From Pseudomonas sp. DC1.2 (GTDB lineage: Bacteria > Pseudomonadota > Gammaproteobacteria > Pseudomonadales > Pseudomonadaceae), in assembly GCF_034351645.1 (NCBI RefSeq), contig NZ_CP133782.1, positions 5,672,001 to 5,736,000 of the forward strand: a stretch of DNA of 64,000 nucleotides. Reading direction: 5' to 3'. The position numbers were made by a program, and so were the translations under genes. The notes beneath the pieces were generated by a model. That model was given only the letters and a program-made list of their open reading frames with translations, did no database searches and was not told where the DNA came from. Every line of letters starts with the position of its first letter. The stretch's first letter is position 1. Below, piece by piece: positions 21,870-32,701 of the stretch.

Positions 21870-22742
21870 TCAACGAATGTGTGCAAGCACGCCTTGGAGC
21901 TCGTCGAGGGAGTTGTAACCAATCACCAACTGACCTTTGCCCTTCTTTCCGTGGCGGATCTGCACCGCAGAGCCTAGGCGCTCAGCCAGGCGCTGCTCAA
22001 GGCGAGCGATATCCGGGTCTGTTTTTACCGGCTCAGCAGGCTCCTGTTTGCCACTCAACCACTGGCGAACCAGTGCTTCCGTCTGGCGCACTGTCAGCCC
22101 CCGTGCGACAACATGTCGCGCCCCTTCAACCTGTTGATTTTCCGGCAAACCCAGCAAAGCGCGCGCATGACCCATCTCCAGGTCACCGTGGGACAGCATG
22201 GTTTTGATAACTTCCGGCAACGCGATCAGGCGCAATAGGTTGGCGACTGTAACGCGGGACTTACCCACCGCGTCGGCGACTTGTTGCTGGGTCAGCTGAA
22301 ATTCCTGCTGCAAACGCTGCAAGGCGACCGCTTCTTCGATCGGATTGAGGTCTTCACGCTGGATGTTCTCGATCAGCGCCATGGCAATGGCCGTTTCATC
22401 CGGCACATCGCGGACCATCGCGGGGATCGTTTCCTGGCCTGCCTGCTGGCTAGCGCGCCAGCGGCGTTCGCCGGCGATGATTTCAAAGCGACCGCTGCCG
22501 ATCGGACGAACCACGATCGGCTGCATCACACCCTGGGCCCTGATCGACTGCGCCAGTTCTTCCAGCGCCTGAGGGTCCATGTCCCGACGCGGCTGATATT
22601 TGCCTCGCTGGATCAGGTCCAGAGGCAGGTGTTGCAACTCGCGCTGATCGGCTTGCACCGCTTGCTCTTCCAGCGAGCTGACAGTCGGACCACTCAGCAG
22701 TGCATCCAGTCCACGTCCTAGACCTCGTTTCTTGACGGCCAT
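21870..22742 (-). CDS. parB: Chromosome partition protein ParB (Spo0J)
   Basis: 290-residue centromere-binding CTP switch. The ParB/Srx fold carries the GERRWRASQQAG box (near residue 95), followed by the helix-turn-helix LTQQQVADAVGKSRVTVANLL that reads parS, and a C-terminal dimerisation domain. It lies nine bases after parA. Two parS sites in recF (34247 and 34877) are its likely targets. Confidence 0.98.
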   Translation of the reverse strand: MAVKKRGLGRGLDALLSGPTVSSLEEQAVQADQRELQHLPLDLIQRGKYQPRRDMDPQALEELAQSIRAQGVMQPIVVRPIGSGRFEIIAGERRWRASQQAGQETIPAMVRDVPDETAIAMALIENIQREDLNPIEEAVALQRLQQEFQLTQQQVADAVGKSRVTVANLLRLIALPEVIKTMLSHGDLEMGHARALLGLPENQQVEGARHVVARGLTVRQTEALVRQWLSGKQEPAEPVKTDPDIARLEQRLAERLGSAVQIRHGKKGKGQLVIGYNSLDELQGVLAHIR

Positions 22743-22751
22743 GGGGATTCC

Positions 22752-23549
22752 TTAAGTTGCCTGAGCGGCGGCGGTGCGTGAGTTTTTGCGTTGACGACGA
22801 ACCATCTCGCCCGCCAATGCCAGATAGGCAATCGCGCCTCGCGATGACTTGTCGTATGCCAACGCCGGCATGCCGTAGCTTGGCGCTTCAGCCAGGCGAA
22901 TGTTGCGCGGAATCACGGTGTCGTAGAGCTGCTCGCCAAAGTGTTCCTTGAGCTGCGCCGAGACATCGTTCATCAGGCTCAGGCGCGGGTCGTACATGGT
23001 CCGCAACAGGCCTTCGACTTTCAGGTTCGGGTTCAACAGTTCGGCGATGCGCTTGATGTTATCCACAAGGTCGCTCAAGCCTTCGAGCGCAAAGTACTCG
23101 CACTGCATGGGGATAATTACCCCATCGGCAGCCACCAACGCGTTCAGCGTCAGCATCGACAGGGACGGCGGGCAGTCGATCAGAATGTAATCGTAGTTTT
23201 CACGGATCGGCGCCAACGCACTGCGCAGACGGCTTTCCTTCATCTGCATTTCCAGCAGCACCACTTCAGCCGCGGTCAAATCGCGGTTGGCCGGCAGCAG
23301 CTGGTAGCCCCCGTGCTCGGAATAATGCATAGCCTGGGCCAGATCGCACTCGCCGATCAACAGGTCGTAGACCGAGTTTTCGAGGCCATGTTTATCCACA
23401 CCGCTACCCATGGTGGCGTTGCCCTGTGGATCAAGATCGATCAACAGCACCCGACGCTTGGTAGCGACCAGGGAAGCTGCGAGGTTGATGCAGGTGGTGG
23501 TCTTGCCCACACCACCCTTTTGGTTCGCTATCGCGAATACCTTAGCCAT
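22752..23549 (-). CDS. parA: Chromosome partition ATPase ParA (Soj)
   Basis: 265 residues from the ATG before AKVFAIANQKGG; an upstream in-frame ATG at 23567 would add six residues. The deviant Walker A KGGVGKTTT near residue 10 and DCPPSL define a chromosomal Soj-type ParA. It works with ParB to move origins. It overlaps no neighbour; rsmG ends 18 bases upstream. Confidence 0.98.
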   Translation of the reverse strand: MAKVFAIANQKGGVGKTTTCINLAASLVATKRRVLLIDLDPQGNATMGSGVDKHGLENSVYDLLIGECDLAQAMHYSEHGGYQLLPANRDLTAAEVVLLEMQMKESRLRSALAPIRENYDYILIDCPPSLSMLTLNALVAADGVIIPMQCEYFALEGLSDLVDNIKRIAELLNPNLKVEGLLRTMYDPRLSLMNDVSAQLKEHFGEQLYDTVIPRNIRLAEAPSYGMPALAYDKSSRGAIAYLALAGEMVRRQRKNSRTAAAQAT

Positions 23550-23567
23550 TCTTGCTTGTGTTCCCAA

Positions 23568-24212
23568 TCATGCCGTGCGGCGCAGTATCAGCAGATGGCG
23601 TTGGCCTTGGCAACCGGGTACGGCCAAGGCGTGTTCGCTATCGAGGTGGAAGTCTGTCGGCAATGCTACCAGCTCATCGGCGGGATGAACGCCCTTCATT
23701 GCGAGCCAACGTGTATCGGCATCACCAAGGTGGCGAGTCCAGTTACTGAAGTTCTCCATGCTGCTGAACGCCCGGGAGACGATCCCGTTGAATGGCTGCT
23801 CAGGCTGGAACGTTTCAACACGGCTGTGGATAACTTGAAGGTTATCCAGTTTGAGTTCGAGTTTGACCTGGGTCAGGAACCGGGTTTTCTTGCCGTTGCT
23901 GTCCAGGCAAGTCACTTGGGACTCTGGAAACAGGATGGCCAACGGAATACCCGGCATGCCGCCGCCACTGCCAACGTCCAGCCAGCGACCATTTTCGACA
24001 AAAGACATCACACTCAAACTGTCGAGCAAATGCCGAGAAACCATTTCGTCCGGATCACGCACGGCGGTCAGGTTGTAGGCCTTGTTCCATTTGATCAACA
24101 GGGCCAGATAACCCAGTAGCAACGCATGCTGGGTTTCTGTCAGGGAGACACCGAGTTGGCGAGCGCCTGTGGATAACTCTTCGGCATGTTGCGAGGTGAC
24201 CAACGAACTCAA
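23568..24212 (-). CDS. rsmG: 16S rRNA (guanine527-N7)-methyltransferase
   Basis: 214-residue SAM-dependent methyltransferase (GidB). The SAM loop is [17 protein letters not shown]. Its ATG overlaps the mnmG stop by four bases (ATGA), so it is coupled to mnmG. Loss gives low-level streptomycin resistance in several bacteria. Confidence 0.97.
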   Translation of the reverse strand: MSSLVTSQHAEELSTGARQLGVSLTETQHALLLGYLALLIKWNKAYNLTAVRDPDEMVSRHLLDSLSVMSFVENGRWLDVGSGGGMPGIPLAILFPESQVTCLDSNGKKTRFLTQVKLELKLDNLQVIHSRVETFQPEQPFNGIVSRAFSSMENFSNWTRHLGDADTRWLAMKGVHPADELVALPTDFHLDSEHALAVPGCQGQRHLLILRRTA

Positions 24213-26104
24213 GCGCTTTGCTCCAACTGACGGCCCGCGCCGCGTTTTTTCAAATGAATCATCAACAGCGAAATGGCTGCAGGAGTTACGCCGGGGATAC
24301 GCGACGCTTGGCCCAGGGTTTCTGGACGGGTTGCACCGAGCTTGCCCTGAATCTCTTTGGAGAGACCGGAGATGTTCGTGTAATCGATATCCACAGGCAG
24401 TTTTGTATCTTCGCTGGCCCGCAAGCGTGCAATTTCATCTTGCTGCCGATCGATGTAGCCCGCGTATTTGGTCTTGATTTCGACTTGTTCGGCGACCTGC
24501 GGATCTTCTGCGCCACTACCGGTGACAGAGATCAGGCCAGCGTAGTCGATTTCCGGACGGCTCAGCAGGTTGAGCAAATTGTATTCGTGGGTCAGCGGTG
24601 TACCGAACTTCTCGGAAATGGCATCGCCCTGCTCGGTGCCGGGGCGAACCCAGGTACTTTTCAGACGCTGCTCTTCCAGTTCGATGCTTTCGCGTTTGGT
24701 GCAAAAGGCTGCCCAACGCGCGTCATTCACCAGTCCAAGTTCGCGACCTTTTTCGGTCAGGCGCAAGTCCGCGTTGTCTTCACGCAGGATCAGGCGATAT
24801 TCGGCGCGTGACGTGAACATCCGGTACGGCTCTTGAGTGCCAAGGGTAATCAGGTCGTCGACCAATACCCCGATGTACGCTTCATCGCGGCGCGGGCACC
24901 AGGCATCTTTGCCTTGGGCGAGCAATGCCGCGTTAGCTCCGGCCAGCAAACCCTGGGCCCCGGCTTCTTCGTAACCGGTGGTGCCGTTAATTTGCCCGGC
25001 AAAGAACAGACCGCCGATGACTTTGGTTTCGAGGCTGTATTTCAGGTCACGCGGGTCGAAATAGTCGTACTCAATGGCGTAGCCCGGACGCACGATATGC
25101 GCGTTTTCCATGCCGCGAATCGATTGCACAATTTGCAATTGCACATCGAACGGCAGAGAGGTGGATATGCCATTCGGGTACAGCTCGTGAGTGGTCAAAC
25201 CTTCCGGCTCGATGAAGACCTGATGGCTGTCCTTGTCGGCAAAGCGGTGAATTTTGTCTTCGATCGAGGGGCAATAACGCGGGCCAATACCTTCAATTAC
25301 GCCGGAATACATCGGCGAACGATCAAGGTTGGCGGCAATGATTTCGTGGGTCCGGGCGTTGGTATGGGTAATCCAGCAACTGACCTGTTTCGGATGTTGT
25401 TCTTTGGAGCCCATGAACGACATCACTGGAATCGGCGTATCACCTGCTTGCTCGGTCATGAGCGAGAAATCCACAGTGCGCCCGTCGATGCGCGGTGGCG
25501 TACCGGTTTTCAGGCGACCGACACGCAGCGGCAATTCACGCAAACGATGAGCCAAGGCAATCGATGGCGGATCGCCGGCGCGACCGCCGGAGTAGTTTTG
25601 CATCCCAATGTGGATAAGTCCGCCAAGGAAGGTGCCGGTGGTCAACACCACAGAATCGGCGAAGAAACGCAGACCCATTTGGGTGACAACACCACGCACG
25701 CGTTCCTGCTCAACGATCAAGTCGTCAGCGGCTTGTTGAAATATCCACAGGTTCGGCTGGTTTTCCAAGGTTTCGCGCACAGCAGCTTTGTACAGAAGAC
25801 GGTCAGCCTGGGCGCGAGTAGCCCGCACGGCTGGGCCTTTACGGCTGTTCAACACGCGAAACTGAATACCACCCTTATCGGTAGCCATCGCCATCGCGCC
25901 GCCAAGGGCATCGATTTCCTTGACCAGATGGCTTTTGCCGATCCCACCAATGGCAGGGTTGCAACTCATGGCACCGAGGGTTTCCACGTTATGCGTCAGC
26001 AACAGGGTTTTTGCCCCCATGCGTGCTGACGCCAGTGCTGCCTCGGTACCGGCATGACCGCCGCCGATGACGATCACTTCAAAACGGGAAGGGAAATCCA
26101 CCAC
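24209..26104 (-). CDS. mnmG: tRNA uridine-5-carboxymethylaminomethyl modification enzyme MnmG (GidA)
   Basis: 631-residue FAD enzyme that with MnmE modifies U34 of certain tRNAs. FAD-binding motif [14 protein letters not shown] at the N-terminus; [14 protein letters not shown] and the C-terminal helical domain are present. Two in-frame GTG codons (26104 and 26101) follow GAGGTGC; the second gives MDFPSRF, the form usual in pseudomonads. Upstream is the origin-like region at 26105-26653. Confidence 0.98.
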   Translation of the reverse strand: MVDFPSRFEVIVIGGGHAGTEAALASARMGAKTLLLTHNVETLGAMSCNPAIGGIGKSHLVKEIDALGGAMAMATDKGGIQFRVLNSRKGPAVRATRAQADRLLYKAAVRETLENQPNLWIFQQAADDLIVEQERVRGVVTQMGLRFFADSVVLTTGTFLGGLIHIGMQNYSGGRAGDPPSIALAHRLRELPLRVGRLKTGTPPRIDGRTVDFSLMTEQAGDTPIPVMSFMGSKEQHPKQVSCWITHTNARTHEIIAANLDRSPMYSGVIEGIGPRYCPSIEDKIHRFADKDSHQVFIEPEGLTTHELYPNGISTSLPFDVQLQIVQSIRGMENAHIVRPGYAIEYDYFDPRDLKYSLETKVIGGLFFAGQINGTTGYEEAGAQGLLAGANAALLAQGKDAWCPRRDEAYIGVLVDDLITLGTQEPYRMFTSRAEYRLILREDNADLRLTEKGRELGLVNDARWAAFCTKRESIELEEQRLKSTWVRPGTEQGDAISEKFGTPLTHEYNLLNLLSRPEIDYAGLISVTGSGAEDPQVAEQVEIKTKYAGYIDRQQDEIARLRASEDTKLPVDIDYTNISGLSKEIQGKLGATRPETLGQASRIPGVTPAAISLLMIHLKKRGAGRQLEQSA

Positions 26105-26653
26105 GCACCTCGTGCCTGCTTCTGTCAGGTAATTCAGGAATAGTTTGAGCCCAGGTTTTTGGACCGGGTCGGCAAGTATAGGGACTTAGCCCTTCCTAAA
26201 GAACCCTTTGCACAAAATTTAACCAGCTGTGGAGAAGTCGCGGTTATAGAAATTAAAAAGAAAGAAATTTATTAAATCTTTGTTTTTATGTTTATTTTTA
26301 CTGAGCATACTTTCTGTGGATAGATCTCTATAAGCCTTTATATTCAGTATGTACAGAGATTCAAAACCCTGTGGTCATGTACCCATAAGGGCCTTGGATA
26401 ACCGCTTTAAGCCTGTGGATGAAAGCCATGGTTATCCACAGGGGTGGTTATCTTCAGTTTTTAGGCCCTGTTATCAACTGACCTTAGTGGTAGTTATTCA
26501 CAGGGCTTAATCCACAAAAAAGTGGTGAAACGTTAGATTCCAGGCACAGAAAGTCCGCTCAAGCAGACAGAATCTGATCAGCACTGCGGGGAAATGACAG
26601 AAAGAGAGGGAACAGACAGGCGCAAATGGCCCGTCTGCCAAACAGCGGAGGGA
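26105..26653. other. Second origin-like region (mnmG-mnmE spacer)
   Basis: 549 gene-less bases with an AT-rich tract around 26245-26305 and several DnaA-box-like 9-mers: one exact TTATCCACA (26432-26440) and near matches TGTGGAGAA (26228), TGTGGATAG (26315), TGTGGATGA (26414), TTATTCACA (26494) and TAATCCACA (26508). In E. coli oriC lies beside gidA (mnmG). In Pseudomonas two autonomously replicating regions have been described near dnaA, with only one shown as the main origin, so this one may be vestigial or secondary. Only the box pattern is direct evidence. Confidence 0.6.
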
Positions 26654-28024
26654 TTATTTACCGATGCAAAAGCTGGAAAAAATGCGACCCAACAAGTCAT
26701 CGGAACTGAACGCACCGGTAATTTCACCCAACGCGTGCTGAGCTTGCCGCAAATCTTCAGCCAGCAGCTCACCTGCACCTGCCAGGGTCAACTGAGCCCG
26801 TCCATGCTCAAGCGATGCGCTGGCATGCCGCAGTGCGTCCAAGTGACGCCGGCGAGCACTGAAGCTGCTCTCTGACGTCTGCTCGTAACCCATGCAGGTC
26901 TTGAGGTGTTCACGCAGCAACTCAAGGCCCTCGCCTGCCGATTTGGCACTCAGGCTGATGGTGACATGGCCATCGGCGCTGACTTCCAGGGCAATCGGTT
27001 CGCCCGTGAGGTCAGCCTTGTTACGGATGAGCGTCACCTTGGCCGGGTCTGGTCGGGTTTCGAGGAATTCCGGCCACAACGCAAACGGATCAAGCGCTTC
27101 CGGTGCGGTGGCATCGACCACCAACAACACCCGATCCGCTTCACCGATGGCTTTCAATGCTCGCTCAACGCCGATTTTTTCCACCTGGTCGTCGGTATCA
27201 CGCAGACCTGCGGTGTCGACCACGTGCAACGGCATGCCGTCGATGTGGATATGTTCGCGAAGAATGTCACGGGTAGTGCCCGCAATCTCGGTAACGATTG
27301 CGGCTTCACGACCGGCCAGAGCATTCAGCAGACTGGACTTGCCGGCATTCGGCCGGCCAGCAATCACAACGTTCATCCCGTCCCGCAACAAGGCACCCTG
27401 CCCGGCTTCACGAAGGACTGTGGATAATTCCTCACGGACCTTGTCGAGCATACTCAACACGTGGCCATCGGCGAGGAAGTCGATTTCTTCTTCGGGGAAG
27501 TCGATGGCGGCTTCAACGTAGATACGCAAGCCGATCAATTGCTCGGTGAGGTTATGCACACGTTGGGAAAAGGCACCTTGCAAGGAACGCAGGGCATTGC
27601 GTGCAGCCTGTGCAGAACTGGCCTCGATCAAATCGGCAATTGCCTCGGCTTGGGCGAGGTCGAGTTTGTCGTTGAGGAAGGCGCGCTCGCTGAATTCACC
27701 CGGCCGGGCCAAGCGGCAGCCGAGTTCCAGGCAACGCTTGAGCAGCATATCCAGCACGATCGGGCCGCCGTGGCCCTGGAGTTCCAGTACATCTTCGCCA
27801 GTGAACGAGTTCGGTCCCGGGAAATACAGAGCGATGCCTTCGTCCAGCACCTCTTCGTTTTCACTGAGGAACGGGCCGTAATGCGCATACCGCGGTTTGA
27901 GTTCGCGACCGCTGATAGCTTTGGCCGCCACACTCGCCAGCGGCCCGGAAATGCGGACGATGCCGACACCGCCTCGACCTTGAGCGGTCGCGACGGCGGC
28001 GATAGTTTCACGAGGAACGCTCAT
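26654..28024 (-). CDS. mnmE: tRNA modification GTPase MnmE (TrmE)
   Basis: 456 residues from [19 protein letters not shown]; an in-frame ATG at 28042 is not favoured. The N-terminal tetrahydrofolate-binding domain is followed by a G domain with G1 [10 protein letters not shown]3 [10 protein letters not shown] and G4 NKADL, and a C-terminal CIGK motif with the catalytic cysteine. It is the partner of MnmG, whose gene lies across the origin-like spacer on the same strand. Confidence 0.98.
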   Translation of the reverse strand: MSVPRETIAAVATAQGRGGVGIVRISGPLASVAAKAISGRELKPRYAHYGPFLSENEEVLDEGIALYFPGPNSFTGEDVLELQGHGGPIVLDMLLKRCLELGCRLARPGEFSERAFLNDKLDLAQAEAIADLIEASSAQAARNALRSLQGAFSQRVHNLTEQLIGLRIYVEAAIDFPEEEIDFLADGHVLSMLDKVREELSTVLREAGQGALLRDGMNVVIAGRPNAGKSSLLNALAGREAAIVTEIAGTTRDILREHIHIDGMPLHVVDTAGLRDTDDQVEKIGVERALKAIGEADRVLLVVDATAPEALDPFALWPEFLETRPDPAKVTLIRNKADLTGEPIALEVSADGHVTISLSAKSAGEGLELLREHLKTCMGYEQTSESSFSARRRHLDALRHASASLEHGRAQLTLAGAGELLAEDLRQAQHALGEITGAFSSDDLLGRIFSSFCIGK

Positions 28025-28056
28025 AAACCGGTATCCAGACAAAAGTGACAGATAGC

Positions 28057-28081
28057 AAAACGCCCCACTAGGGGGCGTTTT
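28057..28081 (-). terminator. Hairpin between yidC and mnmE
   Basis: AACGCCCC and GGGGCGTT form a stem flanked by A and T runs on both sides. It sits just after yidC on the minus strand and would end transcription of the rpmH-rnpA-yidD-yidC unit before mnmE. An exact TTATCCACA lies beside it. Confidence 0.7.
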
Positions 28082-28103
28082 GAGTGGTTATCCACAGTGT
28101 AAA

Positions 28104-29789
28104 TCAAGCGGCTGCTTTGGCAGCCCGTTCGATTTTACGTGTGATGTACCACTGTTGGCTGATCGACAGGCAGTTGTTCACTACCCAATACAGCACCAGA
28201 CCGGCCGGGAACCAAAGGAAGAAGAAGGTGAAGATGATTGGCATCAGCTTCATCACCTTAGCCTGCATCGGATCCGGTGGAGTCGGGTTCAAACGCTGCT
28301 GGATGAACATGGTTGCGCCCATGATGATCGGCAGAATGAAGAACGGATCCTTGATCGACAGGTCAGTTATCCACAGCATGAAAGGCGCTTGGCGCATCTC
28401 AACGCTTTCCAGCAGAACCCAGTACAGAGAAAGGAAAACCGGCATCTGCACCAGGATTGGCAGGCAGCCACCCAGTGGATTGATCTTCTCTTTCTTGTAC
28501 AACTCCATCATCGCCTGCGACATTTTCTGCCGGTCGTCGCCATGTTGCTCTTTCAGCGCCGCCAGTTTCGGTGCCACTGCACGCATGCGCGCCATGGATT
28601 TGTAGCTGGCAGCCGACAGCGGGAAGAAAATCCCTTTGATCAGCATCGTCAGGAAGATGATCGAGAAGCCCCAGTTGCCGACGATCGCGTGGATGTGTTG
28701 CAGCAGCCAGAAGATTGGCTGGGCAATGAACCACAGAATGCCGTAATCGACGGTCAATTCCAGACCTGGGGACAACTCTTTCAGCACTGCCTGGCTTTTC
28801 GGGCCAGCGTACAAAACAGCGCTGACTTCAGCTTTAGCACCCGGCGCAACAGTCAACGCTGGCGCCGTGTAGCCGATGATGTAGTTACCTTTGCTGTCTT
28901 TGCGGGTCTGGACGAGATTGTTTTCGCCCTTAGCCGGAATCCAGGCCGTCACGAAGTAGTGTTGCAACCAGGCAACCCAACCACCGTTGACGTTTTCTTT
29001 CAACTGGCCCTTGTCCATGTCCTTCATGGACACTTTCTTGTACGGCTCGTTACTTGTCCACAGGGCTGCGCCCAGGTAAGTAGCGGTGCCGGTAGCCGTG
29101 CTGGAAGAAGGATCGGAACTGGCGTCACGCTTCAATTGCGCGAACATTGCACCCGACCAAGGCTTGGCGCTTTCGTTATCGATCAGGTAGGAAACGGTTA
29201 CGTCATACAGGCCACGTTTCACGGAGAAACGCTTGATGTAGTTGATACCGTCCTTGCTGAACTTCAGGTCCACGACCAATTGGTCCTGACCGTCCGCCAG
29301 TTGGTAGATCTTCTTCTCCGAGGAGTAAACCGGACGACCGGCAGGACTTGCGTCCGGACCGTCGGTGCCGATGAGACCGCTCTGAGCCAGATAAGTCCGC
29401 TCGTTGCCGTTATCGAACAGCTGGAATGGAATTTCCGGATGGTCCTGGCGACGTGGATACAGCGGCAACGTCAACTGGGCAACATCACCACCTTGTGGAT
29501 CGATGGCCAGGTTGAGCACATCCGTTTTGATCTGGATGAGGTCTTTGCTTACAGCTACCGGAGTTTCAGTAGGTGCAGTGGCACTGGTATCGCTTGCAGC
29601 GCGTGGAATGTCGTCACTGACAGAAGCATTATTGCCAGTCGCCGTGTCCGGTATGCCCGGTGCGGTAGTACTGGAAGCAACATTCTGAGTCGGCAGGGCA
29701 GCCTGGCCATAGTCCTGGTTCCATTTAAGAACCATAACGTAGGTCACGATTGCCAGGGCGACGATCAGGATCGTGCGTTTGATATCCAT
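28104..29789 (-). CDS. yidC: Membrane protein insertase YidC
   Basis: 561-residue inner-membrane insertase of the Gram-negative type: N-terminal anchor (MDIKRTILIVALAIVTYVMV), a large periplasmic domain (about 60-345), then the conserved five-helix insertase core with GGCLPILVQMPVFLSLYWVL. It lies two bases after yidD in the rpmH-rnpA-yidD-yidC cluster. Confidence 0.98.
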   Translation of the reverse strand: MDIKRTILIVALAIVTYVMVLKWNQDYGQAALPTQNVASSTTAPGIPDTATGNNASVSDDIPRAASDTSATAPTETPVAVSKDLIQIKTDVLNLAIDPQGGDVAQLTLPLYPRRQDHPEIPFQLFDNGNERTYLAQSGLIGTDGPDASPAGRPVYSSEKKIYQLADGQDQLVVDLKFSKDGINYIKRFSVKRGLYDVTVSYLIDNESAKPWSGAMFAQLKRDASSDPSSSTATGTATYLGAALWTSNEPYKKVSMKDMDKGQLKENVNGGWVAWLQHYFVTAWIPAKGENNLVQTRKDSKGNYIIGYTAPALTVAPGAKAEVSAVLYAGPKSQAVLKELSPGLELTVDYGILWFIAQPIFWLLQHIHAIVGNWGFSIIFLTMLIKGIFFPLSAASYKSMARMRAVAPKLAALKEQHGDDRQKMSQAMMELYKKEKINPLGGCLPILVQMPVFLSLYWVLLESVEMRQAPFMLWITDLSIKDPFFILPIIMGATMFIQQRLNPTPPDPMQAKVMKLMPIIFTFFFLWFPAGLVLYWVVNNCLSISQQWYITRKIERAAKAAA

Positions 29790-29791
29790 GA

Positions 29792-30037
29792 TTACTCGGC
29801 CATCGAAGAAGAACGGGAGGTAGGGATAGGTGGAACCGGGTCATAACCACCGGGATTCCACGGATGACAGCGACCTAAACGACGAAAGGCCAGCCAGCCA
29901 CCGCGCAGAAGGCCATGATTTTCTATGGCTTCATACGCGTAGCAGGAACAACTGGGGTAGAAACGACAGTGGCTGGCCATCAAAGGACTGATGGCATAGC
30001 GATAAAACTGGATCGGAACGAGTGCCAGTTTACGCAT
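29792..30037 (-). CDS. yidD: Membrane protein insertion efficiency factor YidD
   Basis: 81-residue amphipathic membrane-associated protein aiding YidC/Sec insertion. The conserved core [20 protein letters not shown] and [20 protein letters not shown] is present. It overlaps the end of rnpA by eight bases. Confidence 0.96.
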   Translation of the reverse strand: MRKLALVPIQFYRYAISPLMASHCRFYPSCSCYAYEAIENHGLLRGGWLAFRRLGRCHPWNPGGYDPVPPIPTSRSSSMAE

Positions 30038-30431
30038 CTGGACTGTCTACCCCTACAGTTTCGGTTTTGACTGCTGGTACCGGCGTGCTGCGTGCCAGAC
30101 GTTTCCAGAGTTTGCCGAAATGCTGAATCAATTCGGGGTTTTCTACGTCGCCCAAACCTTTGCGCGCGACGATAACGATGTCCCATCCCACCAGTGAATC
30201 CTGGTGCAGGCGAAACGATTCGCGCATCAGACGTTTGAGGCGATTGCGCTCGACTGAGAGCTTTACGCTCTTTTTCCCGATAACCAGCCCGAGACGGGGG
30301 TGATCGAGATCGTTGTTGCGCGCAAGGAGCAGGAGATTTTTCCCCGGAACCTTGCCGGTAGGGGAGTCAAAGACTGCCTTGAAATGCCGGGGGGTAAGCA
30401 AACGCTTTTCCCGACTGAAGTCCTGACTCAC
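30030..30431 (-). CDS. rnpA: Ribonuclease P protein component
   Basis: 133-residue basic cofactor of the RNase P ribozyme for tRNA 5' maturation. The RNR motif [15 protein letters not shown] is present. I take GTG at 30431 (V-S-Q-D-F-S-R-E-K) as start by family match; the longer frame from 30527 would run through rpmH. It begins 16 bases downstream of the rpmH stop, with GGAG unusually close to the GTG. Confidence 0.95.
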   Translation of the reverse strand: MSQDFSREKRLLTPRHFKAVFDSPTGKVPGKNLLLLARNNDLDHPRLGLVIGKKSVKLSVERNRLKRLMRESFRLHQDSLVGWDIVIVARKGLGDVENPELIQHFGKLWKRLARSTPVPAVKTETVGVDSPDA

Positions 30432-30447
30432 CTCCAGTGCCGGATTA

Positions 30448-30582
30448 TCAAACTGCCAGACGCGCACGACCTTTGGCGCGACGACGCGACAGGACGGCAC
30501 GACCGTTCTTGGTAGCCATGCGAGCACGGAAACCGTGAGTACGAGCGCGTTTGATAGTGCTTGGTTGGAAAGTACGTTTCAT
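30448..30582 (-). CDS. rpmH: 50S ribosomal protein L34
   Basis: 44-residue, highly basic protein; starts [20 protein letters not shown] and ends KGRARLAV. It heads the rpmH-rnpA-yidD-yidC cluster and flanks oriC, as in most pseudomonads. Confidence 0.98.
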   Translation of the reverse strand: MKRTFQPSTIKRARTHGFRARMATKNGRAVLSRRRAKGRARLAV

Positions 30583-31148
30583 TGTCGTGTTACCTGGTTC
30601 GTCCACAACGGGCCGGAATGGCCCCCGTTTTAAGAGACCGGGGATTCTAGAGAAAGCAAGCCTCTAGGTCAATTTCCAACCAGCGTTTCCTTATAAATAG
30701 ATATCCAGACGTTTTCTCATCTGACAGACCTTGGCTAGATATAGATATAAAGAAGGAATTATTTAAAGCTTTTCTGTAAAGCTTATAAAAACTAGGGCCA
30801 TGGTTATCTGTGGATAACCACCTCTAGGGCATATAGATCAATGTGTACAGAGGATGACAACTACAGTGGAAAACGGTGGTAAGCCTGTGCTGTGCTGTCG
30901 GATAAGCTGTGCATGGAACAGCTAGTTATCCACAGGCTGGTTATCCACCGAGTTTTGTCCCTACTTGTCCAGTGCCCTCAGGGGCGGTTATCCACAGAGC
31001 TTATACACATACCACTGGTCGCCTTTTTGATGCTTAACGCCTTGATAATTCATGGTCTGTGCGCAACCTGCATGTGGATAAGTGGGCGTCTGGTCGCTAC
31101 AATGGCCGCTTGTTTTTGCCTCACCGGCTTTCAACTTAGGGGATATCC
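30583..31148. other. oriC: Chromosomal replication origin oriC and dnaA promoter region
   Basis: 566 bases between divergent rpmH and dnaA. Four exact DnaA boxes (30809-30817, 30926-30934, 30988-30996, 31073-31081) and near matches (TTATCCACC at 30941, TTATACACA at 31001). An AT-rich stretch rich in TAGATATA and AAAGCTT motifs (about 30690-30795) is a good candidate unwinding element. This spacer is the established origin in Pseudomonas. The rpmH and dnaA promoters must also lie here. Confidence 0.93.
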
Positions 31149-32663
31149 GTGTCAGTGGAACTTTGGCAGCAGTGCGTAGAGCTTTTGCGCGATGAGCTGC
31201 CTGCCCAACAATTCAACACTTGGATCCGTCCACTACAGGTCGAAGCCGACGGCGACGAGCTGCGTGTTTACGCACCGAATCGTTTTGTTCTCGACTGGGT
31301 CAACGAAAAATACCTGGGCCGTGTCCTTGAACTGCTGGATGAGCACGGCAATGGCACTGCGCCTGCGCTTTCTCTATTAATAGGCAGCAAACGCAGTTCG
31401 GCACCGCGAGCAGCGCCTAATGCTCCGTTGGCGGCTGCCGCGTCCCAGGCTCAGGCCGCAGCCATTCCAGCCAACGCCTCAGCCCCGGCAGTCACAACAA
31501 CCAAACGCGCGACGCAAAAAGTTGCTCACGTCAGTGAGGAGCCTTCTCGCGACAGCTTCGACCCGATGGCGGGCGCCAGTTCGCAACAGGCCCCGGTCCG
31601 CGCCGAACAGCGCACGGTGCAGGTTGAAGGCGCGCTCAAGCACACCAGTTACCTGAACCGCACGTTCACCTTCGAGAACTTCGTCGAGGGTAAGTCCAAC
31701 CAGCTGGCCAGGGCTGCGGCTTGGCAAGTGGCGGATAACCCGAAGCACGGCTACAACCCGCTCTTCCTTTATGGCGGCGTTGGCTTGGGTAAAACCCACT
31801 TGATGCACGCAGTGGGTAACCACCTATTAAAGAAGAACCCGAATGCCAAGGTTGTGTACCTGCATTCCGAGCGTTTTGTGGCTGATATGGTCAAGGCGCT
31901 GCAACTGAACGCGATCAATGAGTTCAAGCGCTTCTACCGTTCGGTGGATGCGCTGCTCATCGATGACATTCAGTTCTTCGCGCGCAAGGAACGTTCTCAG
32001 GAAGAGTTTTTCCACACATTCAACGCTTTGCTTGAGGGTGGTCAGCAGGTCATTCTTACCAGTGACCGCTATCCCAAAGAAATCGAAGGCCTTGAAGAAC
32101 GCCTCAAGTCCCGCTTTGGTTGGGGGCTGACAGTCGCAGTCGAGCCTCCGGAGCTGGAAACACGTGTGGCGATCCTGATGAAGAAGGCCGATCAGGCCAA
32201 GGTCGATCTGCCCCACGATGCCGCGTTCTTCATTGCCCAGCGTATTCGCTCCAACGTCCGTGAGCTGGAAGGTGCGCTTAAACGCGTCATTGCCCACTCG
32301 CACTTCATGGGCCGCGATATCACCATCGAGTTGATTCGTGAATCCCTGAAAGACTTGTTGGCGTTGCAAGACAAGCTGGTCTCTGTGGATAACATTCAGC
32401 GGACTGTCGCTGAGTATTACAAGATCAAGATATCTGACTTGCTGTCCAAGCGTCGTTCACGCTCGGTCGCACGTCCGCGTCAGGTCGCCATGGCGCTGTC
32501 CAAAGAGTTGACCAACCACAGCCTGCCGGAAATTGGTGATGTGTTTGGCGGCCGCGACCACACCACTGTTTTGCACGCCTGCCGCAAGATCAACGAACTT
32601 AAGGAATCCGACGCGGACATCCGCGAGGACTACAAGAACCTGCTGCGTACACTGACCACTTGA
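31149..32663 (+). CDS. dnaA: Chromosomal replication initiator DnaA
   Basis: 504 residues from a GTG start preceded by AGGGGAT. Domain I (about 1-80), a low-complexity Ala/Gln linker, the AAA+ domain with Walker [10 protein letters not shown] and Walker [10 protein letters not shown], and the domain IV helix-turn-helix with [15 protein letters not shown]. It binds the boxes in oriC. The coding sequence contains one exact box itself (32384-32392). Confidence 0.99.
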   Translation: MSVELWQQCVELLRDELPAQQFNTWIRPLQVEADGDELRVYAPNRFVLDWVNEKYLGRVLELLDEHGNGTAPALSLLIGSKRSSAPRAAPNAPLAAAASQAQAAAIPANASAPAVTTTKRATQKVAHVSEEPSRDSFDPMAGASSQQAPVRAEQRTVQVEGALKHTSYLNRTFTFENFVEGKSNQLARAAAWQVADNPKHGYNPLFLYGGVGLGKTHLMHAVGNHLLKKNPNAKVVYLHSERFVADMVKALQLNAINEFKRFYRSVDALLIDDIQFFARKERSQEEFFHTFNALLEGGQQVILTSDRYPKEIEGLEERLKSRFGWGLTVAVEPPELETRVAILMKKADQAKVDLPHDAAFFIAQRIRSNVRELEGALKRVIAHSHFMGRDITIELIRESLKDLLALQDKLVSVDNIQRTVAEYYKIKISDLLSKRRSRSVARPRQVAMALSKELTNHSLPEIGDVFGGRDHTTVLHACRKINELKESDADIREDYKNLLRTLTT

Positions 32664-32701
32664 TGAAATCCAGCGCAGCTATTAAGGCAAGGGACTAGAC
32701 C

